A DNA stretch of 64,000 bases from Delphinapterus leucas (lineage: Eukaryota; Chordata; Mammalia; Artiodactyla; Monodontidae), in contig NW_022098058.1 in assembly GCF_002288925.2 (NCBI RefSeq), positions 72,021 to 136,020 on the forward strand. The letters run 5' to 3'. Each line of letters begins with the position of its first letter. The stretch's first letter is position 1. The position numbers and the translations under genes are program-made. Shown in pieces: positions 10,780 through 23,087 of the stretch. Under the pieces are notes generated by a model. The model ran no database searches, was not told where the DNA came from, and worked only from the letters and a program-made list of their open reading frames with translations.

Positions 10780-12112
10780 TTTAGCGTATCTTTCAGTTAT
10801 CTGCTTCTAGTCTTCCACTACCCTTGAGCTACATCACCACTCTAAGTTATGTAAAACTGATACTACTGCTCAACAGATTGTATCCACAGACTTGCAAATA
10901 CATTCTGTGGGAGAGGGCCAGTTGACCTCACCGCTTTTCCCATGGAAAACAAGAGTTTGGGGTCCATGCGCACACTCATTTCAACCTTCCTTTACTCCAC
11001 ATAAACTGTACTTCTGAAACTTCTCCTGTGAGCCTGTGATAACAACTGTCTGGCTCACTCGTTAATAAGTTCAGTAAAATTTTTAACATATGCTTATTTT
11101 ATACCTGTAGGAGAGCCACGATTTTGCATTTTTAGATATGAAAATTATCCTTTAATACTGTTTTTTGTTCTTATGAAAGAATAAAAAATCTCATTTGTTT
11201 TGGCTTACTAATTCTGCATGCCCATGCATCACCAATGGCTCACGAAGATACTCGCTTCCCTTTGCACTCTGTTCAACTACCTTTATCTTCGCGGACGATA
11301 ACTGGTAGAACGCACACCTTGATTTACTTTCATACGCAGGTGACATGCATCGTAAAGTATCACAGAGCTGTTGCATCCTGGGTTAAAGAAAAAAAGTAGG
11401 GTAATCTGCTGAGATTTGAAGATTTCTGTGAGAATGCAGAAACATATTAACTGTAAACTGGCTTTGTCCTACAAATCAAAGCAAAAAGAAACTCAGTGTA
11501 ACTGTCAGGACAGATGCCACAGAAAAGGATTCAGAGCTGGCATCTAAGTGAATTGGTAGAGCCTAGCGGGAGAAAACACCAAAATCTAAGAGAACGAAGA
11601 CTCCACTTCCACATAGGATATGGTCAGATGAGACACTGAAAACAAATCCTCTAATACAACACAGCTTGAAATAGGAGAATGTGATAAGTGAAATGGATGA
11701 CTCCATGCCATGAGCAGAGAGCTGATAAAACCCGGAGAGAAAAGGGCAACATTCTGAAGAGACACTCCACAAAAAATATCATCTTGGAAATGAAAAAAGG
11801 AATTGAAAGCGAGAGTAGTAATAATCTGGTGCAGCAAGACAGAACAAACAGGTGGCAGAGAGAAGATGCCCTTGGCTGAAAAAAAAAAAGTACAACCGAA
11901 GGAAATGGTTGTAATATGATCCGTTTCACTTGCAAGAAATATTCAAGCCCAAAGCTCTTTTTGGAAGGCTTTGGAAAACACATATGATTTATCTCTCTGA
12001 ATTCTTTTTGCAATGGGAGGACTAAGAAAGGTGCGAAAAGTAGGCATGTTAGCAAGCAAACATATATTGCAGACCCTTCAATAAGATAATTAGCAAGATA
12101 AAAGTCAATGTC
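10780..12112. other. Unassigned sequence upstream of the full-length L1
   Basis: No confident repeat or exon is seen. A stretch at 10880-11100 has an LTR-like flavour (C/T-rich end, gttaataagttcagtaaa) but too little to call. An A run lies at 11880-11891. Confidence 0.3.
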
Positions 12113-14086
12113 CAGAGAGATGTGAGAAGATGGCGGAAGACACGGAGATCACCTTCCCCCCCACAGATACACCAGAAATACATCTACATATGGAACAACT
12201 CCTATAGAACACCTACTGAACGCTGGCAGAAGACCCCAGACCTCCCCAAAGGCAAGAAACTCCCCACGTACCTGGGTAGGGCAAAAGAAAAAAGAAAAAA
12301 CAGAGACAAAAGGATAGTGACGGGACTTGCACCAGTGGGAGGGAGCTGTGAAGGAGGAAAGGTTTCCACACACTAGAAGCCCCTTCGCGGGCGGAGACTG
12401 CGGGTGGTGGAGGGGGGGAGCTTCGCAGCCGCGGCGGAGAGCACAGCAACAGGGGTGCGGAGGGCAAAGCGGAGAGATTCCCGCACAGAGGATTGCTGCC
12501 GACCGGCACTCACCAGCCCGAGAGGCTTGTCTGCTCACCCGCCGGGGCGGGCGGGGCTGGGAGCTGAGGCTCGGGCTTCGGTCGGAGCGCAGGGAGAGAA
12601 CTGGGGTTGAACACAGCCTGCAGGGGGTTAGTGCGCCATGGCTGGCCGGGAGGGAGTCCTGGAAAGGTCTGGAGCTGCCGAAGAGGCAAGAGACTTTTTC
12701 TTCCCTCTTTGTTTCCTGGTGCGCGAGGAGAGGGGATTAAGAACGCTGCTTAAAGGAGCTCCAGAGACGGGCGTAAGCCGCGGCTAAAAGCACGGACCCC
12801 AGAGACGGGCATGAGACGCTAAGGCTGCTGTTGCTGCCACCAAGAAGCCTGTGTGCGAGCACAGGTCACTATCCACACCCCCCTTCCGGGGAGCCTGTGC
12901 AGCCCGCCACTGCCAGGGTCCCGGGATCCAGGGACAGCTTCCCTGGGAGAACGCACGATGCGCCTCAGGCTGGTGCAACGTCACGCCGGCCTCTGCCGCC
13001 GCAGGCTCGCCCCGCATCCGTGCCCCTCCCTCCCCCCCGGCCTGAGTGACCCAGAGCCCCCGAATCAGCGGCTCCTTTAACCCCGTCCTGTCTGAGCGAA
13101 GAACAGACGCCCTCCGGTGACCTACACGCAGAGGCAGGTCCAAATCCAAAGCTGAACCCCAGGAGCTGGGTGAACAAAGAAGAGAAAGGGAAATCTCTCG
13201 CAGCAGCCTTAGGAGCAGTGGATTAAATCTCCACAATCAACTTGATGTACCCTGCATCTGTGGAATACATGAATAGACAACGAATCATCCCAAATTGAGG
13301 AGGTGGACTTCGGGAACAAGATATATTATTTTTTCCCCTTTTCCTCTTTTTGTGAGTGTGTATGCTTCTGTGTGAGATTTTGTCTGTATAGATTTGCTTT
13401 CACCATTTGTCCTAGGGTTCTGTCCGTCTGTCTTTTTTTTTTTACTTAAAAATTTTTTTTCTTAATAATTATTTTTTATTTTAATAACCTTATTTTATTT
13501 TATCTTACTTTATTTTATCCTCTTTCTTTCTCCCTCCCTCCCTCCCTCCCTTCCTTCCTTTCCTTCTTCTCTCCTTTTTATCCTGAGACGTGTGGATGAA
13601 AGGCTCTTGGTGCTCCAGCCAGGAGTCAGTGCTGTGCCTCTGAGGTGGGAGAGCCAACTTCAGGACACTGGTCCACAAGAGACCTCCCAGCTCCACGTAA
13701 TATCAAACGGCAAAAAACTCCCAGAGATCTCCATCTCAACACCAACACCCAGCTTCACTCAACGACCAGCAAGCTACAGTGCTGGACACCCTATGCCAAA
13801 CAACTAGCAAGACAGGAACACAACCCCACCCATTAGCAGACAGGCTTTCTAAAATCATAATAAGGCCACAGATACCCCAAAACACACCACCAGACGTGGA
13901 CCTGCCCACCAGAAAGACAAGATCCAGCCTCATCCACCAGAAGACAGGCACTAGTCCCCTCTACCAGGAAGCCTACACAACCCACTGAACCAACCTTAGC
14001 CACTGGGGACACAAACCAAAAACAATGGGAACTATGAACGTGCAGCCTGCGAAAAGGAGACCCCAAACACAGTAAGATGAAGCAAA
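12113..14086 (+). promoter_or_regulatory. L1 5'UTR with internal promoter
   Basis: About 2 kb precede ORF1. A YY1-like word aagatggcgg lies at 12127-12136, 15 bases from the element's start, where L1 promoters commonly carry one to fix the start site. From about 12370 to 13080 the sequence is GC-rich with many CpGs, a candidate methylated CpG island. A polypyrimidine tract of cctc/ttcc repeats lies at 13519-13575. The later part (13600-14086) is A- and C-rich. Promoter activity is inferred from family knowledge. Confidence 0.75.
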
Positions 14087-14974
14087 ATGAAAAGAAAGAA
14101 ACACACACAGCAGATAAAGGAGCAAGGTAAAAACCCACCAGACCTAACAAATGAAGAGGAAATAGGCAGTCTACCTGAAAAAGAACTCAGAATAATGATA
14201 GTAAAGATGATCCAAAATCTTGGAAATAGAATATAGAAAATGCAAGAAACATTTAACAAGGAACTAGAAGAACTAAAGAGGAAACAAGCAATGATGAACA
14301 ACAAAATAAATGAAGTTAAAAATACTCTAGAAGGGATCAATAGCAGAATAACTGAGGCAGAAGAACGGATAAGTGACCTGGAAGATAAAATAGTGGAAAT
14401 AACTACTGCAGAGCACAATAAAGAAAAAAGAATGAAGAGAACTGAGGACAGTCTCAGAGACCTCTGGGACAACATTAAACACACCAACATTCGAAATACA
14501 GGGGTCCCAGAAGAAGAAGAGAAAAAGAAAGGGACTGAGAAAATATGTGAAGAGATTATAGTTGAAAACTTCCCTAATATGGGAAAGGAAATAGTTAATC
14601 AGGTCCAGGAAGCACAGAGAGTTTCATACAGGATAAATCAAAGGAGAAACACACCAAGACACATATTAATCAAACTATAAAAATTAAATACAAAGAAAAC
14701 ATATTAAAAGCAGCAAGGGAAAAACAACAAATAACACACAAGGGAATCCCCATAAGGTTAACAGCTGATCTTGCAGCAGAAACTCTGCAAGCTAGAAGGG
14801 ACTGGCAGGACATATTTAAAGTGATGAAGGAGGAAAACCTACAACCAAGATAACCCAGCAAGGATCTCATTCACATTTGATGGAGAAATTAAAATCTTTA
14901 CAGACAAGCAAAAGCTGAGAGAGTTCAGCACCACCAAAACAGCTTTACAATAAATGCTAAAGGAACTCCTCTAG
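14087..14974 (+). pseudogene. L1 ORF1p (RNA-binding chaperone), broken
   Basis: L1 ORF1p is the trimeric RNA-binding protein that coats L1 RNA. The start chosen is the ATG at 14087, whose Lys-rich opening leads in frame into the acidic EIGSLPEKELRIMIVKM segment. An in-frame TAG at 14234-14236 splits the N-terminus from the coiled coil (MQETFNKELEELKRKQ onward, 14240) and the RRM-like part (NIRNTGVPEEE). After IKL a stop at 14678-14680 coincides with a frameshift. The C-terminal domain resumes in another frame (RLTADLAAETLQARRDW), breaks again at TAA 14851-14853, and has a further TAA at 14951-14953. At least three in-frame stops and two shifts make it non-functional. The remaining match to the family is clear along the whole length. 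Confidence 0.9.
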
Positions 14975-15032
14975 GCAAGAAACACAAGAGAAGGAAAAAA
15001 CCTACAATAACAAACCCAAAACAATTCAGAAA

Positions 15033-18000
15033 ATGGGAATAGGAACAAACATATCGATAATTACCTTAAATGTAAATGGATTAAATGTTCCCACCAAAAG
15101 ACACAGACTGGCTGAATGGATACAAAAACAAGACCCATATATATGCTGTCTACAAGAGACCCACTTCAGACCTAGGGACACATACAGACTGAAAGTGAGG
15201 GGATGGAAAAAGATATTCCATGCAAATGGAAATCAAAAGAGAGCTGGAGTAGCAATTCTCATATCAGACACAATAGACTTTAAAATAAAGACTATTACAG
15301 GAGACAAAGAAGGACACTACATAATGATCAAGGGATCGATCCAAGAAGAAGATATAACAATTGTAAATATTTATGTACCCAACACAGGAGCAACTCAATA
15401 CATAAGGCAAATACTAACAGCCATAAAAGGGGAAACTGACAGTAACACAATCATAGCAGGGGACTTTAACACCCCACTTTCACCAATGGACAGATCTTCC
15501 AAAATGAAAATAAATAAGGAAACACAAGCTTTAAATGATACATTAAACGAGATGGACTTAATTGATATTTATAGGACATTCCATCCAAAAACAACAGAAT
15601 ACACATTCTTCTCAAGTGCTCATGGAACATTCTCCAGGATAGATCATATCTTGGGTGACAAATCAAGCCTTGGTAAATTTAAGAAAATTGAAATCGTATC
15701 AAGTATCTTTTCCGACCACAACGCTATGAGACTAGATATCAATTACAGGAAAAGATCTGTAAAAATAAAAACACATGAGGGCTAAATAATACACTACTTA
15801 ATAACCAAGTGATCACTGAAGAAATCAAAGAGGAAATCAAAAAATACCTAGAAACAAATGACAATGGAGACACGACGACCCAAAACCTATGGGATGCAGC
15901 AAAAGCAGTTCTAAGAGGGAAGTTTATAGCAATACAATTCTACCTTATGAAACAGGAAACATCTCGAATAAACAGCCTAACCTTGCACCTAAAGCAATTA
16001 GAGAAAGAAGAACAAAAAAACCCCAAAGTTAGCAGAAGGAAAGAAATCATAAAAATCAGATCAGAAATAAATGAAAAAGAAATGAAGGAAACAATAGCAA
16101 AGATCAATAAAACTAAAAGCTGGTTCTTTGAGAAGATAAACAAAATTGATAAACCATTAGCCAGACTCGTCAAGAAAAAAAGGGAGAAGAGTCAAATTAA
16201 TAAATTAGAAATGAAAAAGGAGAAGTAACAACTGACACTGCAGATACACAAAGATCATGAGAGATTACTACAAGCAACTCTATGCCAATAAAATGGACAA
16301 CCTGGAACAAATGGACAAATTCTTAGAAATGGACAACCTGCCGAGACTGAACCAGGAAGAAATAGAAAATATGAACAGACCAATGACAAGCACTAAAATT
16401 GAAACTGTGATTAAAAACCTTCCAACAAACGAAAGCCCAGGACCAGATGGCTTCACAGGTGAATTCTATCAAACATATAGAGAAGAGCTAACACCTATCC
16501 TTCTCAAACTCTTCCAAAATACAGCAGAGGGAGGACCACTCCCAAACTCATTCTACAAGGCCACCATTACCCTGACACCAAAACCAGACAAAGATGTCAC
16601 AAAGAAAGAAAACTACAGACCAATATCACTGATGAACATAGATGCAAAAATCCTCCACAAAATACTAGCAAACAGAATCCAACAGCACATTAAAAGGATC
16701 ATACAGCATGATCAAGTGGGGTTTATCCCAGGAACGCAGGGATGCTTCAATATATGCAAATCAATCAACGTGATACATCATATTAACAAATTGAAGGAGA
16801 AAAACCATATGGTCATCTCAATAGATGCAGAGAAAGCTTTCAACAAAATTCAACACCCACTTATGATAAAAACCCTGCAGAAAGTAGGCATAGAGGGAAC
16901 TTTCCTCAACATAATAAAGGCCATATATGACAAACACACAGCCAACATCATCCTCAGTGGTGAAACACTGAAAGCATTTCCACTAAGATCAGGAACAAGA
17001 CAAGGTTGCCCACTCTCACCACTCTTATTCAACATCATTTTGGAAATTTTAGCCACAGCAATCAGAGAAGAAAAAGAAATAAAAGGAATCCAAATCAGAA
17101 AAGAAGAAGTAAAGCTGTCACTGTTTGCAGATGACATGATACTATACATAGAGAATCCTAAAGATGCTACCAGAAAACTACTAGAGCTAATCAATGAATC
17201 TGGTAAAGTAGCAGGATACAAAACCAATGCAAAGAAATCTCTTGCATTCCTATACACTAATGATGAAAAATCTGAAAGTGAAATCAAGAAAACACTCCCA
17301 TTTACCATTGCAACAAAAAGAATAAAATATCTAGGAATAAACCTACCTAAGGAGACAAAAGACCTGTATGCAGAAAATTATAAGACACTGACGAAAGAAA
17401 TTAAAGATGAAACAAATAGATGGAGAGGTACACCATGTTCTTGGATTTGAAGAGTCAACGTTGTGAAAATGACTCTCCTACCCAAAGCAATCTACAGATT
17501 CAATGCAATCCCTATCAAACTACCACTGGCATTTTTCACAGAACTAGAACAAAAAATTTCACAATTTGTACGGAAACACAAAAGACCCCAAATAGCCAAA
17601 GCAGTCTTGAGAACGAAAAACGGAGCTGGAGGAATCAGGCTCCCTGACTTCAGACTATACTACAAAGCTACAGTAATCAAGACAGTATGGTAGTGGCACA
17701 AGAAGAGAAAGATCAATGGAACAGGATAGAAAGCCCAGAGATAAACCCACGCACATATGGTCACCTTATCTTTGATAAAGGAGGCAGGAATGTACAGTGG
17801 AAAAAGGACAGCCTCTTCAATAAGTGGTGCTGGGAAAACTGTACAGGTACATGTAAAAGTATGAAATTAGAACACTCCCTAACACCATACACAAAAATAA
17901 ACTCAAAATGGATTAAAGACCTAAATGTAAGGCCACACACTATCAAATTCTTAGAGGAAAACATAGGCAGAACACTCTATGACATCAATCACAGCAAGAT

Positions 18001-18845
18001 CCTTTTTGACCCACCTCCTAGAGAAATGGAAAGAACAGCAAAAATAAACAAATGGGACCTAATGAAACTTAAAAGCTTTTGCACAGCAAAGGAAACCATA
18101 AAGAAGATGAAAAGACAACCCTCAGAATGGGAGAAAATATTTGCAAATGAAACAACGGACAAAGGATTAATCTCCAAAATTTACAAGCAGCTCATGCAGC
18201 TCAATAACAAAAAAAACAAACAACCCAATCCAAAAATGGGCAGAAGACCTAAATAGACATTTCTCCAAAGAAGATACACAGATTGCCAACAAACAGATGA
18301 AAGAATGCTCAACATCATTAATCATTAGAGAAATGCAAATCAAAACTACAATGAGATATCACCTCACACCAGTCAGAATGGCCATCATCAAAAAATCTAG
18401 AAACAAGAAATGCTGGAGAGGGTGTGGAGAAAAGGGAACACTCTTGCACTGTTGGTGGGAATGTAAATTGATACAGCCACTATGGAGAAGAGTCTGGAGG
18501 TTCCTTAAAAAACTAAAAATAGAACTACCATACGACCCAGCAATCCCACTACTGGGCGTATACCCTGAGAAAACCATAATTCAAAAAGAGTCATGTACCA
18601 AACTGTTCATTGCAGCTCTATTTACAATAGCCAGGACATGGAAGCAACCTAAGTGTCCATCAACAGATGAATGGATAAAGAAGCTGTGGCACATATATAC
18701 AATGGAATATCACTCAGCCATAAAAAGAAACGAAACTGAGTCATTTGTAGTGAGGTGGATGGACCTAGAGTGTGTCATACAGAGTGAAGTAAGTCAGAAA
18801 GAGAAAAACAAATACCGTATGCTAACACATATATATGGAATCTAA
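15033..18845 (+). pseudogene. L1 ORF2p (endonuclease-reverse transcriptase), broken
   Basis: ORF2p nicks target DNA and reverse-transcribes L1 RNA. The first 250 codons (15033-15785) form an intact-looking APE-type endonuclease domain with N13, E42, D144, N146, D204 and H229, equivalent to the human catalytic set offset by one. A frameshift near 15780 moves to the linker (15782-~16228). Two more shifts lie between 16210 and 16257. The reverse transcriptase then runs 16257-17450 with FADD at 17124-17135. In-frame TGA at 17448-17450 and TAG at 17691-17693 follow, then shifts near 17700 and 18232. The C-terminal part (to 18845) retains a Cys-rich motif ([18 protein letters not shown]). Total: two in-frame stops and at least five frameshifts. 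The gene is dead, but its domains are well preserved. Confidence 0.93.
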
Positions 18846-19240
18846 GAAAAATAAAGGTCATGAAGAACCTAGGGGTAAGACGGGAATAAAGACAGAGACC
18901 TACTAGAGAATGGACTTGAGGACACAGGGAGGGGGAAGAGTAAGCTGTGACAAAGTGAGAGAGTGGCATGGACATATATACACTACCAAACGTAAAACAG
19001 ATAGCTAGTGGGAAGCAGCCGCATAGCACTGGGAGATCAGCTCGGTGCTTTGTGACCACCTAGAGAGGTGGGATAGGGATGGTGGGAGGGAGGGAGATGC
19101 AAGAGGGAAGAGATATGGGAACATGTGTATATGTATAACTGATTCACTTTGTTATAAAGCAGAAACTAACACACCATTGTAAAGCAATTATACTCCAATA
19201 AAGATGTTAAAAAAAAAAGAAAATGAACTGCAAAAAAAAA
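18846..19240 (+). other. L1 3'UTR and A-rich tail
   Basis: The non-coding end of the element has G-rich tracts near 18927-18939 and 19080-19096 (ggtgggagggagggag), a feature of mammalian L1 3'UTRs. The conserved terminal block follows, then AATAAA at 19197-19202 and two A runs separated by a short non-A segment. Confidence 0.85.
19197..19202 (+). promoter_or_regulatory. L1 polyadenylation signal AATAAA
   Basis: A canonical hexamer lies about 10 bases before the A-rich tail, consistent with 3' end formation of the parental L1 transcript. Confidence 0.8.
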
Positions 19241-19309
19241 AAAATCAATGTCATTTAATGAAAGGGTAGGAGAACAGTTCAAGGTAAACAGACTCACGAC
19301 TGCACTAAA

Positions 19310-19492
19310 ATAGCGGTGTTCAAGCTCTCAGAAGCATCAGCATCCCTACCGCAGGTGCTCGTTCACATCTCCATAGTTTCTGATTCAGGACACTAGAAGT
19401 GGGATGTGAGAATCTGCATTTCTAACAAGTTCCCAGGTGATGCTGATGCTGGTGGTCTCAGGACCTACACTTAGAGAACTCTGGACTAAAAG
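19310..19492. mobile_element. MER5-like hAT MITE
   Basis: The words catcagcatc, tttctgattcagg, gaatctgcatttctaac and gttcccaggtgatgctgatg, ending with a 'cacttagagaactct' terminus, fit the near-palindromic MER5A/MER5B group of non-autonomous hAT-Charlie elements. Orientation is uncertain because the family is nearly palindromic. Confidence 0.7.
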
Positions 19493-19494
19493 GA

Positions 19495-20515
19495 GTAACG
19501 ACCAGATACAATGTATGAAATTTGATCCGATGCTGATTCTAAAACAAACTCTCAAAGATTTTACACGGACTGTTGGGGAAAATTGAAGGTAGACTGGAAA
19601 TTAAATATTGTTATGGGATTTTTCATTTTCATGGGTTTTATAACGGTGTTGGGCTCTGGATAAGTTGGCCCTTATTCTGAATACTGAAAGAGGTAATAAG
19701 TACTTCCTAAATTTTTGTTGGCAGGACTAAGTTTTAACTTTTCTCTGGGACTCAACTGGTACCACACTACATTGTGATATACTTTAGCCTTTCTGTTATT
19801 TAACTTAGAGATGTTCGCTTTATACTCCCTCCAAAGATATTCAGTTTTTCAAATTTGAGATATGGCTCTCAAGTTCACTTTTTAATCGTAAATGACTAAC
19901 AGAGACATAATACTTCCTGACTTGAATATACCTTATCACCTACCAGAGGCCCTTGAGAAGAGAAACTCAATTATTTAACAACTAGCAATTTAACAATTGT
20001 AAAGATACAATTCTTTAACTCTTAAAACTGCAATTAATGCAGAAAACAAATCTATTCATATTTCAGTAGAAAGGTTTAAATGACATGATTTTTTTTTTTC
20101 CTCTGAAACCTGAAACCTCACATGAGTTTATTTCCCAATATTGCATCATTAATGGGAGCATAATGCTGCCTGGGCTTCCATAAATCCTAAAAGACATCAG
20201 TAACAAAAGCTGTCAAATCCTGGAAACAACAGACCCAAAATGAATCCTCCCAAAATGTGCCCATGAAAAGTCATGCTTTATTTTATTACTTGAGGACCCG
20301 AAAACCCATCCAATATTGATGTCAGCTCTGCTATTTTGTGGATCCCTGTCAAGTCCTATCAATTCCACTTTCATTTTTGATTTCCTCTGTCCCCGTCTAA
20401 GCATTTATTAGCTTTCATCATATTTTCTTCCACTGAACTGGGCTACCTGTCTCCAATCCCCACCCGATCCTTCAAATCCATCTATATACTACTTACTGCC
20501 AGAATGATACTTCTA
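19495..20515. other. Unassigned sequence, no gene seen
   Basis: AT-rich unique-looking DNA with no recognised repeat or exon. A poly(T) run lies at 20090-20099. Confidence 0.3.
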
Positions 20516-20518
20516 AAC

Positions 20519-20738
20519 CAGGGACAGGCAAACTATGGCCTGTAGGCTTAACCCAAACTTCTGTTTGTTTTTTTTAAATAAAGTTTTATTGGAACACGGC
20601 TCATCCATTCATTTCCGTATTGTCAATGGCTGCTTGCATGCTGTAATGGCAGACTTAAGTAGCAACAGAGACCATATGCCCTACGAGCTTGAAAATAATT
20701 ACTATTTCGGCCTTTAAAGAAATATTTGCAGACTCCTG
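20519..20738 (+). mobile_element. Non-autonomous hAT DNA transposon
   Basis: The element begins cagggacaggcaaactatgg, contains ataaagttttattggaacac, and ends tttgcagactcctg, whose reverse complement matches the start, so terminal inverted repeats are present. Flanks ttctaaac and ctttaaac (6 of 8 identical) fit a decayed 8-bp hAT target duplication. It is an ancient mammalian MITE; I do not name the subfamily. Confidence 0.75.
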
Positions 20739-20754
20739 CTTTAAACTCTTCTTA

Positions 20755-20885
20755 TACAAAGTATGCTCCAGGGACCAACAGCTGATATCAGCATCTTCTG
20801 AGAATCTGTTAGAATTGCAGATTATCAGCCCCACCCCAGGAGTGCTGAATTGGACGATGCGTTTTTATAAAAATCTTTAGTAGAT
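20755..20885. mobile_element. MER5-like hAT fragment
   Basis: The order gtatgctccagggaccaaca, tcagcatcttctgag, ttagaattgcagatt, ccccaccccagg matches the left half of MER5-type elements. The right half is truncated or unrecognisable. Confidence 0.6.
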
Positions 20886-20889
20886 TCAC

Positions 20890-21330
20890 ACGGACAATAG
20901 TGTAGCACAAACAATGTCCTAAAGTAGACACGTGGTTATAGCACTCCTCTGTTCAAATTTCCTGCTGAAACTTCCCTTAACTGATATCGGCAAGAAGTGT
21001 GATATGCATGTGTGTGCAAACTACCTGTATTTTACACCCTACAGGCAGACCCCAACACGTGAAGGACCTCACCAGAAAATCACACCCCAGGGGCTGCCAT
21101 GAAAAGTGCTTCAAATATCTTTATGTAAACTGGCAAGAAAGGGTTTGCTAAGTAGCACGGGGCTGACAGTATGGACTTTTCTTAGTGAAATGAGCAGTGC
21201 CTGAACACATGGGGGGCCAGAAAAATTGAACCAGGACTTCCGCCCTCAGTGAACAATATTTAAGGCCTTGGCAAACCCAGTAGCTTTACACTTGGGAGCA
21301 GTATCCTAGGTTAGGATGACCTCTTTGGTC
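20890..21330. other. Unassigned sequence
   Basis: No confident feature. The right end may belong to the LTR-like segment that follows. Confidence 0.3.
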
Positions 21331-22080
21331 CTTGTGTGATCAGGCCACCCAAGATGGCTGTTCTCTTGCTCTCTGTACATCCCTGGACGAGTGCCTGCTT
21401 CACCTACACCCTACTCATATGACTGACCTTCCTACATACTTGCCCCTGCCCCAGAGAATGACTGTTCTAATCTTTAGACCAGAACATCTCCACCATGATA
21501 GTTTATCAAAAGGGTGGTGAGGGGCGTGCCCCTCTGCTAGTTTCCCTGGTAACTGAGGAGCCAACCTGACATCAATTCCCCCCATAACTGGTAACCTCCC
21601 CCCACCCCCGGGAGCAAAGGCTGCTACCCTGTCCTGCCCACCATCTGCCGTACCTGGTGGGGTGTTGCCCCAGGACCTTGCTTGAGACATGTAAGATCCC
21701 CCATCCATTAAACCATGGACATCTCTGTTGCTGACTCTGGGCTCTTTCTTCGGCCTTGAAGCTGGGCAAGTATAGGGCTTACAGGCTTGCAGGGTGCACA
21801 CCAACAGTCCTGCAACTGTCCTGTTTCACAGAGAACTCCTGTCACCTAATCCCAGCACAAGGCCAGCTGATCCAGCCATGAGAATATCAGTGCATCTGCT
21901 TCGGAGTGCTTGGCCTAGTGGGTACTTCACTGAGTCTTCAGGAACTGGCTATTCCTTCTTACGTCTCTTTGCTGACATGATATAAGTGGCAGACTCTCTC
22001 TGGGTCTCCCTGTTACTAAACCTTGCTCTCTTACAGCAAGACTGTAGGGGAGGAGACTAGCTACCCTGTGCTTAATTATT
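21330..22080 (+). mobile_element. Possible ERV LTR remnant
   Basis: A pattern resembling retroviral U3-R-U5 is visible: a CCCC-rich segment at 21578-21610, cattaaaccatggacatctc near 21706, ttcttcggccttgaagctgg near 21748, then a C/T-rich stretch to a 'ttattgggggcaat' word near 22074 that could mark a primer-binding site. Ends and family are uncertain and no proviral gene is seen. Confidence 0.35.
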
Positions 22081-23073
22081 GGGGGCAATTAGACATTTAC
22101 CAAGAGAAAATGACAACCAAGTAGTCCAAGTGGCTTAGGTAAGCTTGCTACAGGCTCCCGTGGGCTACTGTCCAGATGCCATTGCTGTAGCATGTCCCCA
22201 TCCTGTTGTTAAATGATAAATTTCATAAAAGGTAGAATCAGGACTCTACCTTTTAATCAGATATAAAATGAAGACTTGTTAAGGATTTTATTTAATCCAT
22301 GATTAATGAGGGTATTGGTAAGATATTACCACCAGTTTGAAGGAGAAGTCAAAGGAGTATACATTTACATGGAGTAAAGAAATATGGAAATGAATTTTCA
22401 AAGAGATGCAAAGGTTGGGAAAAGCAGTCAACTGATCTCCCAATGGACAGAATTTATTTGCATGTATATAGACAAGAATAATTTTGCATTACTATTAGTT
22501 ACAACTGCATGACTTGCAAAATAGCTCAAAGGCAATAAGAGGTTAGAATCATTTAACCCAGAAAGTTATAGGCATAGTTTTCCATTGGAGCTACCTCGCA
22601 CTCTCTTCTGCTTATCCCACATTTCATGTCCTGTGACTTGTGCATCTCCCCAGAGCGACATCAGGACCAAGCCATGGGTCCCCACTGCCCACAGGCTCCG
22701 CAGACCCCTATTCTCTCTCTTCTCTGGGGGCATCTCTCCTCTGACCTGGGCATCATCTCCCTCGGTCACGCATCATCTTTTTAAGAACTTGGCCTTAAGG
22801 GATAAAGAAAAGGCCCAAAGGGAAAAAACTGGCAGGTAACCTATGCTATTGTTTCAGTAACACAACTTCTCCTGAAGCGGAAAGAACTGAACAAAAGGTC
22901 TGCAAAGAATGGGGTCTGCAGGGAGAGAAAGCACAAAATAGCACGCCCAATAAATGATGTGGCCACACTGTGAGGCGTCTGTGGAAGAAAAGCAACTGGA
23001 AGCAGGTTCTTAACAGAATCCACCTCACATCTTTACCCCTTGGTGCCCTTAGTCCCTATTAACCAATATGATC
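22080..23073. other. Unassigned sequence, no gene seen
   Basis: No repeat is recognised. Overlapping open frames at 22566-22839 on both strands coincide with a C-rich patch and have no recognisable domain. Confidence 0.3.
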
Positions 23074-23087
23074 AAAAGCCAAGAGGG

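Larger units (their letters stand above)
12113..19240 (+). mobile_element. Full-length L1 retrotransposon (inactivated)
   Basis: This 7.1-kb element has all L1 parts in order: GC-rich 5'UTR (12113-14086), ORF1 remnant (14087-~14974), ORF2 remnant (15033-18845), 3'UTR with AATAAA at 19197-19202, and an A-rich tail. A 12-bp target-site duplication with one mismatch, aaagtcaatgtc at 12101-12112 and aaaatcaatgtc at 19241-19252, flanks it. That is strong evidence for one complete target-primed insertion that has not been rearranged. Both frames carry stops and frameshifts, so it cannot move itself. The tail is interrupted (a-run, gaaaatgaactgc, a-run), probably by later mutation. Confidence 0.95.

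Noticed and set aside
16850..17308. 152-codon minus-strand frame within L1 ORF2
   Set aside because: Antisense shadow of the reverse transcriptase coding sequence.
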